A stretch of 64,000 nt of DNA from Oscillospiraceae bacterium. GTDB taxonomy: Bacteria > Bacillota > Clostridia > Oscillospirales > Ruminococcaceae. The stretch covers positions 38,223 through 102,222 of the forward strand of contig JAFUNP010000007.1 of NCBI GenBank assembly GCA_017473015.1, written 5' to 3'. This document shows, one piece after another, positions 27,525-37,310 of this stretch (positions within the stretch are counted from its first letter, which is position 1; each line of letters begins with the position of its first letter). Both the position numbers and the translations under genes were made by a program. The notes below the pieces were generated by a model. The model did not search any database. It had not been told where the DNA came from and saw only the letters and a list, made by a program, of their open reading frames with translations.

Positions 27525-28385
27525 ATGAAAAAAGCTAAAAAAGCATTAGCACTTGTTCTTGTGTTTGCTCTTACAATCGCAGGTACAATTGGTGCTACAA
27601 TCGCTTATCTGCAGGATACAGATAATGCAAAAAACACATTTACAGTAGGTAATGTAGATATCGTTCTTAATGAAGACGAAAGAAAACCGGATGGCACAGT
27701 AGAAGAATTTATTGATGATAAAATTCTTCTTCCTATCGTTGGTAGTGCACAGGGAGAAAAAGAAGAAGTAACAACACCTGAAGGTGTTACTACAAAAGTT
27801 CCAACAGCCGCAAACTGGCAGGATAAAATTGTTACAGTAACAAATAAAAACCTCAGTCAGGATGCGTGGATTCGCGTAGTATTTGCATTCCCAGCTGACA
27901 TGGACGATGCACAGTCAGCAGCAGAAATGATGCTTCACTGGAATCACAATGGTGAAGAAGCTGTTGCATGGGACCGTGTTGACAATGGTGCAACAGTAAC
28001 TCTCGATGGCAAAGTTTACAACCTGTACACATACACATACACAGAAGTTGTAGCACCAGGTGCAACAACAGAATCTGCTGCTATCACAGGTGTATATGTT
28101 GACAGCCGCGTTGATGCTGATGTTACATACAAAACAATCACTGTAGACGGTAAAGAAACAGAAGTTATCGATACAATCACTTACTCATTTGTAAACGGCC
28201 GTGGTGAAACAAAAACTGCAACTTTTACAGCTGACGAAGAAGGCAATGTAGTTGGTCCACAGATTTATGTAGTTGCCCAGGCAGTTCAGGCTGCAGGTTT
28301 TGACACATATGAAGCAGCATTTGATGCTACATTCGGTGACGCTACAACAGAAAAAGCTGACGAATGGTTCAAAAATGTTGAATAA
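27525..28385 (+). CDS. SipW-dependent TasA/CalY-like protein 4
   Basis: 286 residues, the longest of the small array proteins. Cleavage region GATIAYLQDTD, then KNTFTVGNVDIVLNED. The PG-KDP motif is replaced by a longer segment ending in IVTVTNKNLSQDAWIRVVF, resembling the strand after PG-KDP in the others. A central insertion (about 135-225) is predicted to be beta-rich. C-terminus AQAVQAAGFDTYEAAF keeps the motif with F in place of W. RBS AAAGGAG. Confidence 0.83.
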   Translation: MKKAKKALALVLVFALTIAGTIGATIAYLQDTDNAKNTFTVGNVDIVLNEDERKPDGTVEEFIDDKILLPIVGSAQGEKEEVTTPEGVTTKVPTAANWQDKIVTVTNKNLSQDAWIRVVFAFPADMDDAQSAAEMMLHWNHNGEEAVAWDRVDNGATVTLDGKVYNLYTYTYTEVVAPGATTESAAITGVYVDSRVDADVTYKTITVDGKETEVIDTITYSFVNGRGETKTATFTADEEGNVVGPQIYVVAQAVQAAGFDTYEAAFDATFGDATTEKADEWFKNVE

Positions 28386-28441
28386 TTTCAATAAGCTCCA
28401 TTATTAAAAGAATTAAACTAAGTAATTAAAGAGGTAAAACT

Positions 28442-29122
28442 ATGAACAAAAAAAGATTAGTTGCTCTTATCATGGTTGTTGCTCTTGCTCTTACTACTCT
28501 CGTAGGCGGCACTCTGGCTTACTTCACAGACACAGATGATGCTACAAACACATTTGTAATGGGCAATGTAGAAATCGTTCTTGATGAAGCTAAAGTAGAA
28601 TACAACCCTGAAGATTACACATGGACAGCTGACGAAGAAGCTGAACGTGTAGATACAAACACTTACGGCGGCGAAGAAGGTCTTCTTTATCCAGGTGCAG
28701 TTCTTCCAAAAGACCCAACAGTTCACAACACAGGTCTTAACGATGCATACATCCGTGTAAAAGTAACAATGAATCCATATCCACTTGGTCTTATTATGAA
28801 TGAAAATTCAGGCACCTCAAGAGAAAACTTTGAAGCACTTGTAGATATTGATGAAGACAACTGGACATACGAATCAGAAGTAATGGAAAATGTTCTTGAT
28901 CCTGAAACAGCAACATGGACAGTTACATACCGTTACAATGAAATTGTTAAAGCAGAAAATGATACAACACCACTGTTCACAACAGTGACAATTCCAACAG
29001 ACCTGGAAAATATGTATGAATTCACAAATGTTCCGTTCGATATGGACATTCTTGCTGAAGCAATTCAGGCAGCTTCATTTGCAGATGCAAACGAAGCATG
29101 GACAGCATTTGATGCTGAATAA
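28442..29122 (+). CDS. SipW-dependent TasA/CalY-like protein 5
   Basis: 226 residues. Cleavage region GGTLAYFTDTDDATNTF is the closest of the set to CalY/TasA (GGTxAxFxD). Then VMGNVEIVLDEA, LYPGAVLPKDPTVHNTG, and C-terminus AEAIQAASF...AW. Its codon choice resembles that of the ribosomal-protein and tuf genes at the end of this window (my visual impression), which suggests an abundant product. RBS AAAGAGG. I consider it the best candidate for a major subunit. Confidence 0.86.
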   Translation: MNKKRLVALIMVVALALTTLVGGTLAYFTDTDDATNTFVMGNVEIVLDEAKVEYNPEDYTWTADEEAERVDTNTYGGEEGLLYPGAVLPKDPTVHNTGLNDAYIRVKVTMNPYPLGLIMNENSGTSRENFEALVDIDEDNWTYESEVMENVLDPETATWTVTYRYNEIVKAENDTTPLFTTVTIPTDLENMYEFTNVPFDMDILAEAIQAASFADANEAWTAFDAE

Positions 29123-29162
29123 TCCATATTAAATAAATACTATTTAATATAACTCACCTAAA

Positions 29163-29248
29163 GTATATCTTGCTATTCCATGGCAAGATATACCCAAGGC
29201 GCTGACATGGCACATTCAAAAGTTTGGCATTTTGGGTATGTCTTGCCA
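29163..29248 (+). promoter_or_regulatory. Leader with two mutually exclusive hairpins
   Basis: Segment 1 (29163-29173, GTATATCTTGC) pairs perfectly with 29183-29193. The same middle segment extended (29181-29197) pairs over 17 bases, one of them G-U, with 29232-29248. The two folds cannot coexist, as in attenuators and riboswitches. Neither has a T run. It lies in the 180-base gap before TasA-like protein 6, the longest gap inside the array. Confidence 0.5.
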
Positions 29249-29302
29249 ACAGAAACGGCAAATCTTGCGGCATATATGCGGCAAAGAAAGGTAAAGACAC
29301 TT

Positions 29303-29902
29303 ATGAAGAAGAAAACGAAGAAAAAAATATTTTCTTTGGCATTGGTGATATGCTGTCTGGCTGTGATGGCCATCAGCGGCACTATGGCGCATTATTCCGC
29401 CGACAATGTGACCACCAATGTAATCACCACAAATAAGATAGACATCGACCTGGTTGAAATGGCAGTAGATTCCGAAACCGGAGAGGAAGTGGCTTTTGTG
29501 GATGTGACAGGCGTGCTGCCGGGACAGACTGTCAGCAAAATCGCCCGTGTGAACAACACCGAGTTTGCACGGCCGGCCTGGGTACGCATCACAGTGGACA
29601 AGGACATCACTCTGGCTGAAGACAAGGAAGGCGAGATTGACCTGTCACTTATCCGCATCGATTTCAATCTTGACGACTGGACTGCCCGCACCGAAAACGG
29701 CGTGGTATGGTATTACTACAACAAACCGCTGGAGGTGGACGACACCACAGCACCGCTTTTTGAAAATGTGGAGTTCAGTGGAAAAATGGGCAATATTTAT
29801 GAAAATGCCCAGGTGGTTATCACAGTAACTGCCCAGGCAGTACAGACAAAAAACAACGGCACATCTGCTTTCACAGCACTTGGTTGGCCGGAATTACAGT
29901 AA
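29303..29902 (+). CDS. SipW-dependent TasA/CalY-like protein 6
   Basis: 199 residues from ATG 29303 (MKKKTKKKIFSLAL), preceded by GAAAGG. An in-frame ATG at 29180 would put the signal peptide 41 residues inside the protein and run through the leader hairpins, so I reject it. Cleavage region SGTMAHYSADN, then a degenerate first strand (TNVITTNKIDIDLVE) and VLPGQTVSKIARV in place of PG-KDP. Ends AQAVQTKNN...W. GC is higher than in proteins 1-5 and like the chromosome average. It is 15 bases upstream of the giant gene, so it may be a partner of that protein. Confidence 0.82.
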   Translation: MKKKTKKKIFSLALVICCLAVMAISGTMAHYSADNVTTNVITTNKIDIDLVEMAVDSETGEEVAFVDVTGVLPGQTVSKIARVNNTEFARPAWVRITVDKDITLAEDKEGEIDLSLIRIDFNLDDWTARTENGVVWYYYNKPLEVDDTTAPLFENVEFSGKMGNIYENAQVVITVTAQAVQTKNNGTSAFTALGWPELQ

Positions 29903-29917
29903 AGGAGGTAACAGAAT

Positions 29918-32900
29918 ATGAAAAAATTTAAAAGAGTAGTTTCATTCATACTGGCATTTGTTATGTCTGCATCTCTGTTTACCAACTGGCCTTTACACGC
30001 CTTTGCGGTGGATGGCACAGCCACAACACTGACCATCCCGGACGGTGCGACACTTACAAAATCAGAAACTTACACAGAATATGCATATATCGCTTCAGAT
30101 GAGGTTCATGTGTATGTAAGTCATGAAAACGGCTCAGAAGGTATGATTTACACCGGTCTTGCCGGCGAAAAAATCGAACTTTCACAGACATTTACATACT
30201 CACTGGACGGTGTGGACACTGTGCTGTACTATTTCAGTGCTTATGATTTCGAAGGTACTGTATATGACATTCAGAACGCAGGTTATCGTTTCATTCCTGC
30301 AACTGATGTTACCTTCACAGCACCGGAAACAGAAGCTACACCAACCCCAGAAGTAACCCCTACTCCGGAAGCTACAGCTACTCCGGAGCCTGAGACAACC
30401 CCTGAAACAACTCCGGAAGTAACTCCTGCTCCAGAGGTTACCACTACTCCTACTCCTGAGGCAACTGCAACACCGGAACCTGAGGCTACACCGGAAACTT
30501 CACCTGAACCTGAAGCCACACCGGAAGCTACAGCCACTCCTACACCGGAAACCACAGGCATCACCCTCAGCGGCCTGCCTGAAACAGCTGCCACATCAGT
30601 TGATGTTCAGGGCAGAACTGCGGAAATCACCGTTAACCCGGTTATTCTCTATAAATCACTGGACAACGGCGCCGAAGGTGTTTCTATTGAGGTGGAAACC
30701 GACACCGAAATCCAGCTTGTGACACAATACACTTTCACAACTGACGCTGGCCGGCTGGTTTTCTATCGCTATGACTATTCCGGCGACAATGCTGACCTCA
30801 GCAGCGCAGCTCTTTCTGAAACCAGCGGATATGTGTTTATCCCTGCAGAAAGTATCTCAGTCGGTGAAACTCTTACAAATGAAGCAACAGGCGTTGCTGT
30901 TTCCGGCACACTGCCACGGGATGTTGCCCTGACAGTTACAGAAGAAACAGCCGAAACCGCTGGTCTGGGCAGTGATATTTTTGCTATCGGTGAAAATTCT
31001 CTGTTCTATGATGTGACTCTCTCTCAGAACGGTGCTGAATACCAGCCTGAAACAATCACAATCACTTTCCCTGAAGGCAAAATTCCTTTTGCACAGGGTG
31101 CATATTACAATGTTTACCATGTCCATGGTGAAACAGTTACTACCACAGGTCCTTACCTGTACAATGGCGGCGATATTTCCGCCACCTTCAACGGCCTGTC
31201 AGCGGTAGGTATCGCGGAAGATGCCACAGCAGTAGCGGAAACAACTACTACTGTTACAATAACCCATACTTCCACAGGCATAGCAGTTACAGGCAATAAA
31301 GAACAGCTTGCCCCTGTTACTACAATCACAGCGACTCGCGTTACTACTCCTCCGGCAGGTACAGAAGATTACCTCATCTGGAACACTTCCGTTTTCTATG
31401 ATGTTACTCTTACTGATACTGACGGTAATGAAGTAACTCCAGTTGACGGTGTGGATGTTACATTCCCTGCCACAGTAGTTCCTGCTGCTTTTGCCGAAGG
31501 TACTGACTATAATGCATATCATTTCAATAATGATGGTACAGTTGATGTAAACGGTACATACACATATGAAAGTGTATCTGATGCTATTACTATGCATTTC
31601 GAAAGCCTTTCAGTTGTAGGCGTTGCAAAGAAGACAGAAATTTCCTCAAGTGAAACAGCAACTGATATTATTGTTACTCCTAAAGAAAGCACAATAAAAC
31701 TTTACGACAACCTCTATCTTGACCTGGTTTACGGTCAGGAAGTAGCTGTAGCTGCAGGTACTGATACCTTTGCAGTGGAAGAAAAGGTTGTTGTGACAGA
31801 CGGCACAGACACAGTAGAGCTGTATCTGGTTGCTGTTGACGGCTACACAGGCGACAATACCGAAATCAATGGTTATATAAACACAGATTATCCATATATC
31901 CTTTGCTCTGATGTGGAGGAATATATTCCTGTAGAAGACATTCCTACTGTTGATGGCACTGTTCTGGAAAGCGAAGAAACAGGCATTACCGTAACAGGTT
32001 CCCTGCCAGCTGGTACAAAATTGCATGTTACAGAAATGACTGCAGATGCCATTACAGCAGCGCTTACAACAGAAGACTATACATACCCACAAGGAAATAA
32101 GGTTGTTGGTTATGATATCAAGCTTATGTATAACGGCGAGGAATATCAGCCTGAAAAGCCTGTGACAGTTGATTTTACAGCTGACGATTTAGGCTTTGAT
32201 GCTTACACAGGCTATGTAACATATCATATCCATGATGGCATAGTATATATGTATGGTCCAACCAAGTCTACAGGCGGAGCACTTTCAATGACTGTAGATG
32301 GTTTCTCACAGTTTATATTTGCTAATCTTTTTACAGAAGCAGGCGACTATAAATGGACTGGCACTTTCAATAAAGATAACGTTACTGTTTATGATAGCTT
32401 CCTGGCAGATGGATATGCATACTCATATACATTGACAAACGGCACAGAATATCAGATAACAACATCCCAATATTATAGAGGCTATAATGATGAAAACTGG
32501 TATTTGCTCAGATATGGTATTCAGGATGAAGAAGGCTTCTATTACTCTTGGGTAAAAGCGGAAGACATATTTACAGAAATTGTTGATGAAGACACAGGTA
32601 TTACAGTTACAGGTTTATTACCAACTGACGTTACTTCATCCGTTGTAGCATTGTCAGAAGATGATATGAGCCTAAACACAAATGTTTATGGCTTGGGTGA
32701 AGATACTGTGGCCTATGACATTTCTCTGCAGCAGAATGGTAGCACATATACACTTGACGACAGTGTTGATGTACGATTCCCTGCAAGTATGTTCAGCGCA
32801 GAAGAAGGTACATCATATACTGGTTATCACGTGCATGATGATGGCACGGTAGATATACTTGGTCAGTATGAATATACAGGCGAAGATATGGTTATAACTG

Positions 32901-35900
32901 TGAATAGCTTCTCTGAATTCATATTCACAGAAACAAACAGCCAGTTCAACATGGATGATAACTTCGGTACATCTACCACAGATAGTCCTGTATATTTTGA
33001 TACAGAATTGGTAGCTACATTTATTGATGACAGTGCCAATATCTATACTGACTATTATGGCACAGCAACAGAGGCCGTGGTAGAAGGTATAAAAGGCGAA
33101 GAAATCAGAGTAATAGCTAAAATAGAATATTCAAAAGGCAAAACCCTGTATTTCTTTGACTATTATGGAGATAACACTGATTTGGCAGATGCTATTTACA
33201 ACTATCAGTTTATCCCTGCAGACGAAGTGGATTTCGGTTATACAGATGATACTACAGGTATCAAAGTGTTGGGCGAATTCCCTTATGAAGCAACACTTTC
33301 CCTGGCAGAAACAAACCATTCACTGGATACATCAGTGTATCCGCTGGGTGCACATACAAAAATTTTTGATATTTCTGTTATGTATGATGGCGCCAAATAC
33401 CAGCCTGCAAAACCTGTAACACTTGTAATGCCAAAAGATGTATTTGAATTTACAGCAGGTAATGGTCTTGCTATGTACCATGTTCATGATGACAATACAG
33501 TAGATATTATTGGCCCTGTTTATTATGGTGGCAATGGTATTGAACTTACAGTTGACTCATTCTCACAGTTTGTATTCTCCGATACATTTGCACAGCGGAG
33601 CAACAAAGACTGGGTTGGTCTGCTGTATAATGATGAGGTTGCATTTTATAGCGACATCTTCCCACAGTCAACTACATACACACTGACAAATGCAGTAGAT
33701 ACAGTTGTTAAAGGCAGTGCATACTATGTTGCAGCTGATGGCACCGAATGGATGATGCTGGACAAAGCTGTCCGGGATGCAGATGGCAATTATTATGCAT
33801 GGATTAAAGCTGAAGATATAGTGTTCCTTAAATACGAGGGAGAACGCCTTGTTCCAACTGTAGATTATACAGAGGTAGCTCCTCTTCAGTCACCTTCAGC
33901 TACTACATATACGGAAATGATGTCTTATGCTCTTATGCCATTGGGTACAGAGGATGAAACAACTGAGTCAGGCAATGGCCTTGAAATCAGAAAATCCATT
34001 TCTGAACCAGACAAAGATGGTAATTATACCATCACTCTGGAAGCATGGGTAACAGGTGCCGTAAGAAACGAAGCCAAGTCAATGCCTACAGATATTGTTC
34101 TTGTTCTTGACCAGTCTGGTTCTATGGATGACCCTATAGGTAGCCTTAGGTATTCTGGAATTGATGTTGACACAGCTGAAAATATTTATTTAGAACATGG
34201 TGATACCACATACATAAAAGTTGGCGATGCATATTATCCTGTAACAATTACTCCTAAAGATGCGGAATTCGGATATAAATTAATTGACTCATCTGGTTCC
34301 AATAAAAACTTTTGGGATTTTTACAACGACGATGACAATGGCGATATTTACTATAAAGTAGATGAAAACACGTATTATAAAGTGACAATTACACGTTCAG
34401 GCAATAATAGTTCTAGGCGAACATATACATATTCTTATGTAGACAGTTCCGGAGTTACACACACTTTAAATGAAACGAACGATAATGGCGATTGTGCCTG
34501 GGCGGATAGATTGTATTCCTACGAGCAGACCAAAGAGGCGACAACATATTACTTTGATTATGTAACAACAGTTAATGGTGCACCTGTAATAAATCGTACA
34601 GAGATTGCTGCTGGTACCAATATTCCTGCGAATACATATTATACCCGGACAACTAATAACAATGGCGAAGACAGATTAGATGCTCTTGTAACTGCTGTAA
34701 CTAATTTTGCGGCTGAAGTTGCAAAAGATGCAGCAGGTAAAGATGGTAAAATATCAGATGTTACAGGTGTGGCCGCAGACGATACAGATAATATAGACCA
34801 TACAATTTCAATTACTGGTTTTGCTAGCGCTTATTCATGGGATTGGGACACCTATTATTATGGTAATACAGAATTGTTTGTTGGCGGTGACCAATACACA
34901 TATAATGGTGGTGCAGAAACAAGCGATGGTTCAGCTGATGAAGCACAGGCACATTATGCTGATGCCCCTCAGAATATGACAACTCAGGATGGTATAGATA
35001 ATATCACTCGGTCTATAGCCGCTATTAGTGCTGATGGTGGTACATTTCCAAGTTATGCTTTGGAAATGGCTAATGGTATCTTTGACACTCTTTTTGATGC
35101 AGATAATGAAAGATATGTAAAAGGTGGTAAAACTATAAGAAATAAAGTTATTATTCTCTTTACCGATGGTCATCCAGGTTGGAATAGTAGCAATTACAAT
35201 GAATCTGAAGCGAATCGTGCTATAACTCAGGCTAAAACAGCTAAAGATGGTGGCGCTACTATATACACTATAGGTGTTTTTGCAGGTGCAGATGCGCGTA
35301 TGAATATAAGTGCAGACAAAACAACTGCTAAACATAGTGCAACTGATACATCTAATGAGTTTATGCACTTTGTATCATCCAACTACAAAAATGCTACAAG
35401 TATGTCAAACCCTGGTACAGAAACTTTCCCTAAAACAGATACTACACCTCCGCTCATAACAGGTGCAAGTTACTATCTGTCAGCGTCAGACTCTGAATCT
35501 CTTAATAATATCTTCCAGCAGCTTGCTACAGCTGTAGGCGGTGCAGGTAATACAACCCTTACTGGAGAAACAACTGTTAGAGATATTGTTACACCATACT
35601 TCAAGATTCCGGACAATGTTGCCCCGGATGATATAGTAGTAAAAACAGCTGCCTATGAATTTGATGAAACTAAAAAAACAGCTGATTTTGCTGACCCGGT
35701 AGACTTTGATGCCAATGTTGAATTCCCGATTGTATATAAAACAGATACAGAAGGCAACAAGACTGTTGTTTATGAAACAGATGCGGATGGTAATATTGTT
35801 TACGAAACAGATGAATCCGGTAACTTCGTTTTAGATGATAATGGTCAGAAGATTCCTGTACCGCTTCGCGACAGGAAAACAATTAATGTTACAAACTTTG

Positions 35901-37294
35901 ATTTCTCCGCTAACTGGGTTGGTACTGAAACAGGTACTGATGGCTCGCTTATTGGTGCACATGGTAAAAAATTAATTATTGAAATTCCTGTTATTGCTGA
36001 ACCATTCTTCCTTGGTGGTAACAATGTTGTAACTAACGAAGCTGATTCCGGTGTATACGACCCGGCTGGAGTAGTTGTTGACAACTTTACTCCTCAGCAT
36101 GCTGATGTTGAAATTATCGACATCGATATACAGTGGGCTGACCAGCATATCTACCAGACCAATAATGCCAATATTGATACTCTGTTCAAAAATGCAACAG
36201 TTAAAAGCCGTTACACAGATGACATAGAAACACTGGCAAATGTTCTCAATGGTGTGAATAATGACTATGTTAATATCGAATTTACAGTAACCGAAAAAGA
36301 AAGCGGTGCTGTAATCGGCACATACACAGTTCCAGCCGGCCAAACTCTTAACGACGGTAGCTGGGACGTACGGGATGGCGTAGATATCCATAACGTACCT
36401 GTATCTGAAGACACAGTATACGAACTGACATGGAAAATCACTCCAACAGTAACATCTGGCACAGCCAAGGAAGTTAACCATACGACACCGGTAGAAGCCA
36501 CAGTTTATGTTTACAACCCTGTTCTCACATTCCAGGATACAGAAAAGAACTATGGCGATGAAAGACCGGATTACACTGATGAAAACTATGTAAGCGCAGA
36601 GACTGTATGGAAACATGGCGATACATTAAGTACAACAGTTGATATGCATGGTGATGAGCCAGACCTTACATTAGACTACGCTGAAGTTGGCGACGTACTT
36701 GATGCAAACAACAATATTGCCACAGGTACTGATTTCTATGTAAATGTAACTGTAAAAGTTGGAACAACTGATATTACTGGCTATACAACCTTTGTTCACA
36801 AAGACTGTGATATTGTTTCCGACTGTGACCCTGAAGAAGGACCAGGTACATTCGACCCTACAATAGGTGAATTTATTATCCATATCCGGACAATGCCTCT
36901 GACAATTACAAAACAGGCATATGCTGGTACTACATTTGAAACAGGCGAAACCTTCATCTTCAATGTAACAGGTACAAGTGTAGGTGTAACAGACCATATT
37001 AATATGACTGTTGTTATCTCTGGTGAAGGTAGCATCACAATCGATAACCTGCCTGTAGGTAACTATACAGTTACAGAAGACATCTCCTGGAGCTACAGGT
37101 ATGATGTAGTTGATGAAGATGGCAATGCTGCATCAGCCAGCCAGGAAATTACCCTTGGTGATAAAGATGAAGTAATATTTATCAACAAAGCCAAAGACGA
37201 CAAGTGGCTGCATGACGAATCCTATGCAGAAAATGCCTTTACAGTTGATGGCGTAGTGGCCGAAACTATCAAAGGCACAGCAACTCAAAAATAA
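29918..37294 (+). CDS. Giant secreted modular adhesin with vWA domain
   Basis: 2458 residues. A signal peptide (1-30, cleavage after AFA) of ordinary type is followed by a module (35-135), a Pro/Thr/Glu-rich linker of TPTPE-type repeats (about 136-212), then a chain of two alternating modules. Module A is about 90-110 residues and SH3-like in look. Module B is about 115 residues, starting TGI-V-G-LP, with YQPE-P and YHVHDDGTVD-GP motifs and ending SFSQFVF. B copies begin near 324, 452, 688, 893 and 1113. A vWA domain (about 1390-1880) has MIDAS DQSGSMDD near 1398 and FTDGHPG near 1750, with about 150 residues inserted after the MIDAS. Beta domains follow. The last (about 2327-2430) has a CnaB-like Lys-Glu-Asn set (LTITKQ, YTVTED, VIFINKA). 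No anchor is seen. RBS AAAGGAGG. Confidence 0.88.
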   Translation: MKKFKRVVSFILAFVMSASLFTNWPLHAFAVDGTATTLTIPDGATLTKSETYTEYAYIASDEVHVYVSHENGSEGMIYTGLAGEKIELSQTFTYSLDGVDTVLYYFSAYDFEGTVYDIQNAGYRFIPATDVTFTAPETEATPTPEVTPTPEATATPEPETTPETTPEVTPAPEVTTTPTPEATATPEPEATPETSPEPEATPEATATPTPETTGITLSGLPETAATSVDVQGRTAEITVNPVILYKSLDNGAEGVSIEVETDTEIQLVTQYTFTTDAGRLVFYRYDYSGDNADLSSAALSETSGYVFIPAESISVGETLTNEATGVAVSGTLPRDVALTVTEETAETAGLGSDIFAIGENSLFYDVTLSQNGAEYQPETITITFPEGKIPFAQGAYYNVYHVHGETVTTTGPYLYNGGDISATFNGLSAVGIAEDATAVAETTTTVTITHTSTGIAVTGNKEQLAPVTTITATRVTTPPAGTEDYLIWNTSVFYDVTLTDTDGNEVTPVDGVDVTFPATVVPAAFAEGTDYNAYHFNNDGTVDVNGTYTYESVSDAITMHFESLSVVGVAKKTEISSSETATDIIVTPKESTIKLYDNLYLDLVYGQEVAVAAGTDTFAVEEKVVVTDGTDTVELYLVAVDGYTGDNTEINGYINTDYPYILCSDVEEYIPVEDIPTVDGTVLESEETGITVTGSLPAGTKLHVTEMTADAITAALTTEDYTYPQGNKVVGYDIKLMYNGEEYQPEKPVTVDFTADDLGFDAYTGYVTYHIHDGIVYMYGPTKSTGGALSMTVDGFSQFIFANLFTEAGDYKWTGTFNKDNVTVYDSFLADGYAYSYTLTNGTEYQITTSQYYRGYNDENWYLLRYGIQDEEGFYYSWVKAEDIFTEIVDEDTGITVTGLLPTDVTSSVVALSEDDMSLNTNVYGLGEDTVAYDISLQQNGSTYTLDDSVDVRFPASMFSAEEGTSYTGYHVHDDGTVDILGQYEYTGEDMVITVNSFSEFIFTETNSQFNMDDNFGTSTTDSPVYFDTELVATFIDDSANIYTDYYGTATEAVVEGIKGEEIRVIAKIEYSKGKTLYFFDYYGDNTDLADAIYNYQFIPADEVDFGYTDDTTGIKVLGEFPYEATLSLAETNHSLDTSVYPLGAHTKIFDISVMYDGAKYQPAKPVTLVMPKDVFEFTAGNGLAMYHVHDDNTVDIIGPVYYGGNGIELTVDSFSQFVFSDTFAQRSNKDWVGLLYNDEVAFYSDIFPQSTTYTLTNAVDTVVKGSAYYVAADGTEWMMLDKAVRDADGNYYAWIKAEDIVFLKYEGERLVPTVDYTEVAPLQSPSATTYTEMMSYALMPLGTEDETTESGNGLEIRKSISEPDKDGNYTITLEAWVTGAVRNEAKSMPTDIVLVLDQSGSMDDPIGSLRYSGIDVDTAENIYLEHGDTTYIKVGDAYYPVTITPKDAEFGYKLIDSSGSNKNFWDFYNDDDNGDIYYKVDENTYYKVTITRSGNNSSRRTYTYSYVDSSGVTHTLNETNDNGDCAWADRLYSYEQTKEATTYYFDYVTTVNGAPVINRTEIAAGTNIPANTYYTRTTNNNGEDRLDALVTAVTNFAAEVAKDAAGKDGKISDVTGVAADDTDNIDHTISITGFASAYSWDWDTYYYGNTELFVGGDQYTYNGGAETSDGSADEAQAHYADAPQNMTTQDGIDNITRSIAAISADGGTFPSYALEMANGIFDTLFDADNERYVKGGKTIRNKVIILFTDGHPGWNSSNYNESEANRAITQAKTAKDGGATIYTIGVFAGADARMNISADKTTAKHSATDTSNEFMHFVSSNYKNATSMSNPGTETFPKTDTTPPLITGASYYLSASDSESLNNIFQQLATAVGGAGNTTLTGETTVRDIVTPYFKIPDNVAPDDIVVKTAAYEFDETKKTADFADPVDFDANVEFPIVYKTDTEGNKTVVYETDADGNIVYETDESGNFVLDDNGQKIPVPLRDRKTINVTNFDFSANWVGTETGTDGSLIGAHGKKLIIEIPVIAEPFFLGGNNVVTNEADSGVYDPAGVVVDNFTPQHADVEIIDIDIQWADQHIYQTNNANIDTLFKNATVKSRYTDDIETLANVLNGVNNDYVNIEFTVTEKESGAVIGTYTVPAGQTLNDGSWDVRDGVDIHNVPVSEDTVYELTWKITPTVTSGTAKEVNHTTPVEATVYVYNPVLTFQDTEKNYGDERPDYTDENYVSAETVWKHGDTLSTTVDMHGDEPDLTLDYAEVGDVLDANNNIATGTDFYVNVTVKVGTTDITGYTTFVHKDCDIVSDCDPEEGPGTFDPTIGEFIIHIRTMPLTITKQAYAGTTFETGETFIFNVTGTSVGVTDHINMTVVISGEGSITIDNLPVGNYTVTEDISWSYRYDVVDEDGNAASASQEITLGDKDEVIFINKAKDDKWLHDESYAENAFTVDGVVAETIKGTATQK

Positions 37295-37310
37295 GGAAGG
37301 AGACAGATAA

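Noticed and set aside
29180..29302. Upstream ATG extension of TasA-like protein 6
   Set aside because: It would place the signal peptide 41 residues inside and translate through two hairpins; the ATG at 29303 has an RBS and a normal signal sequence.
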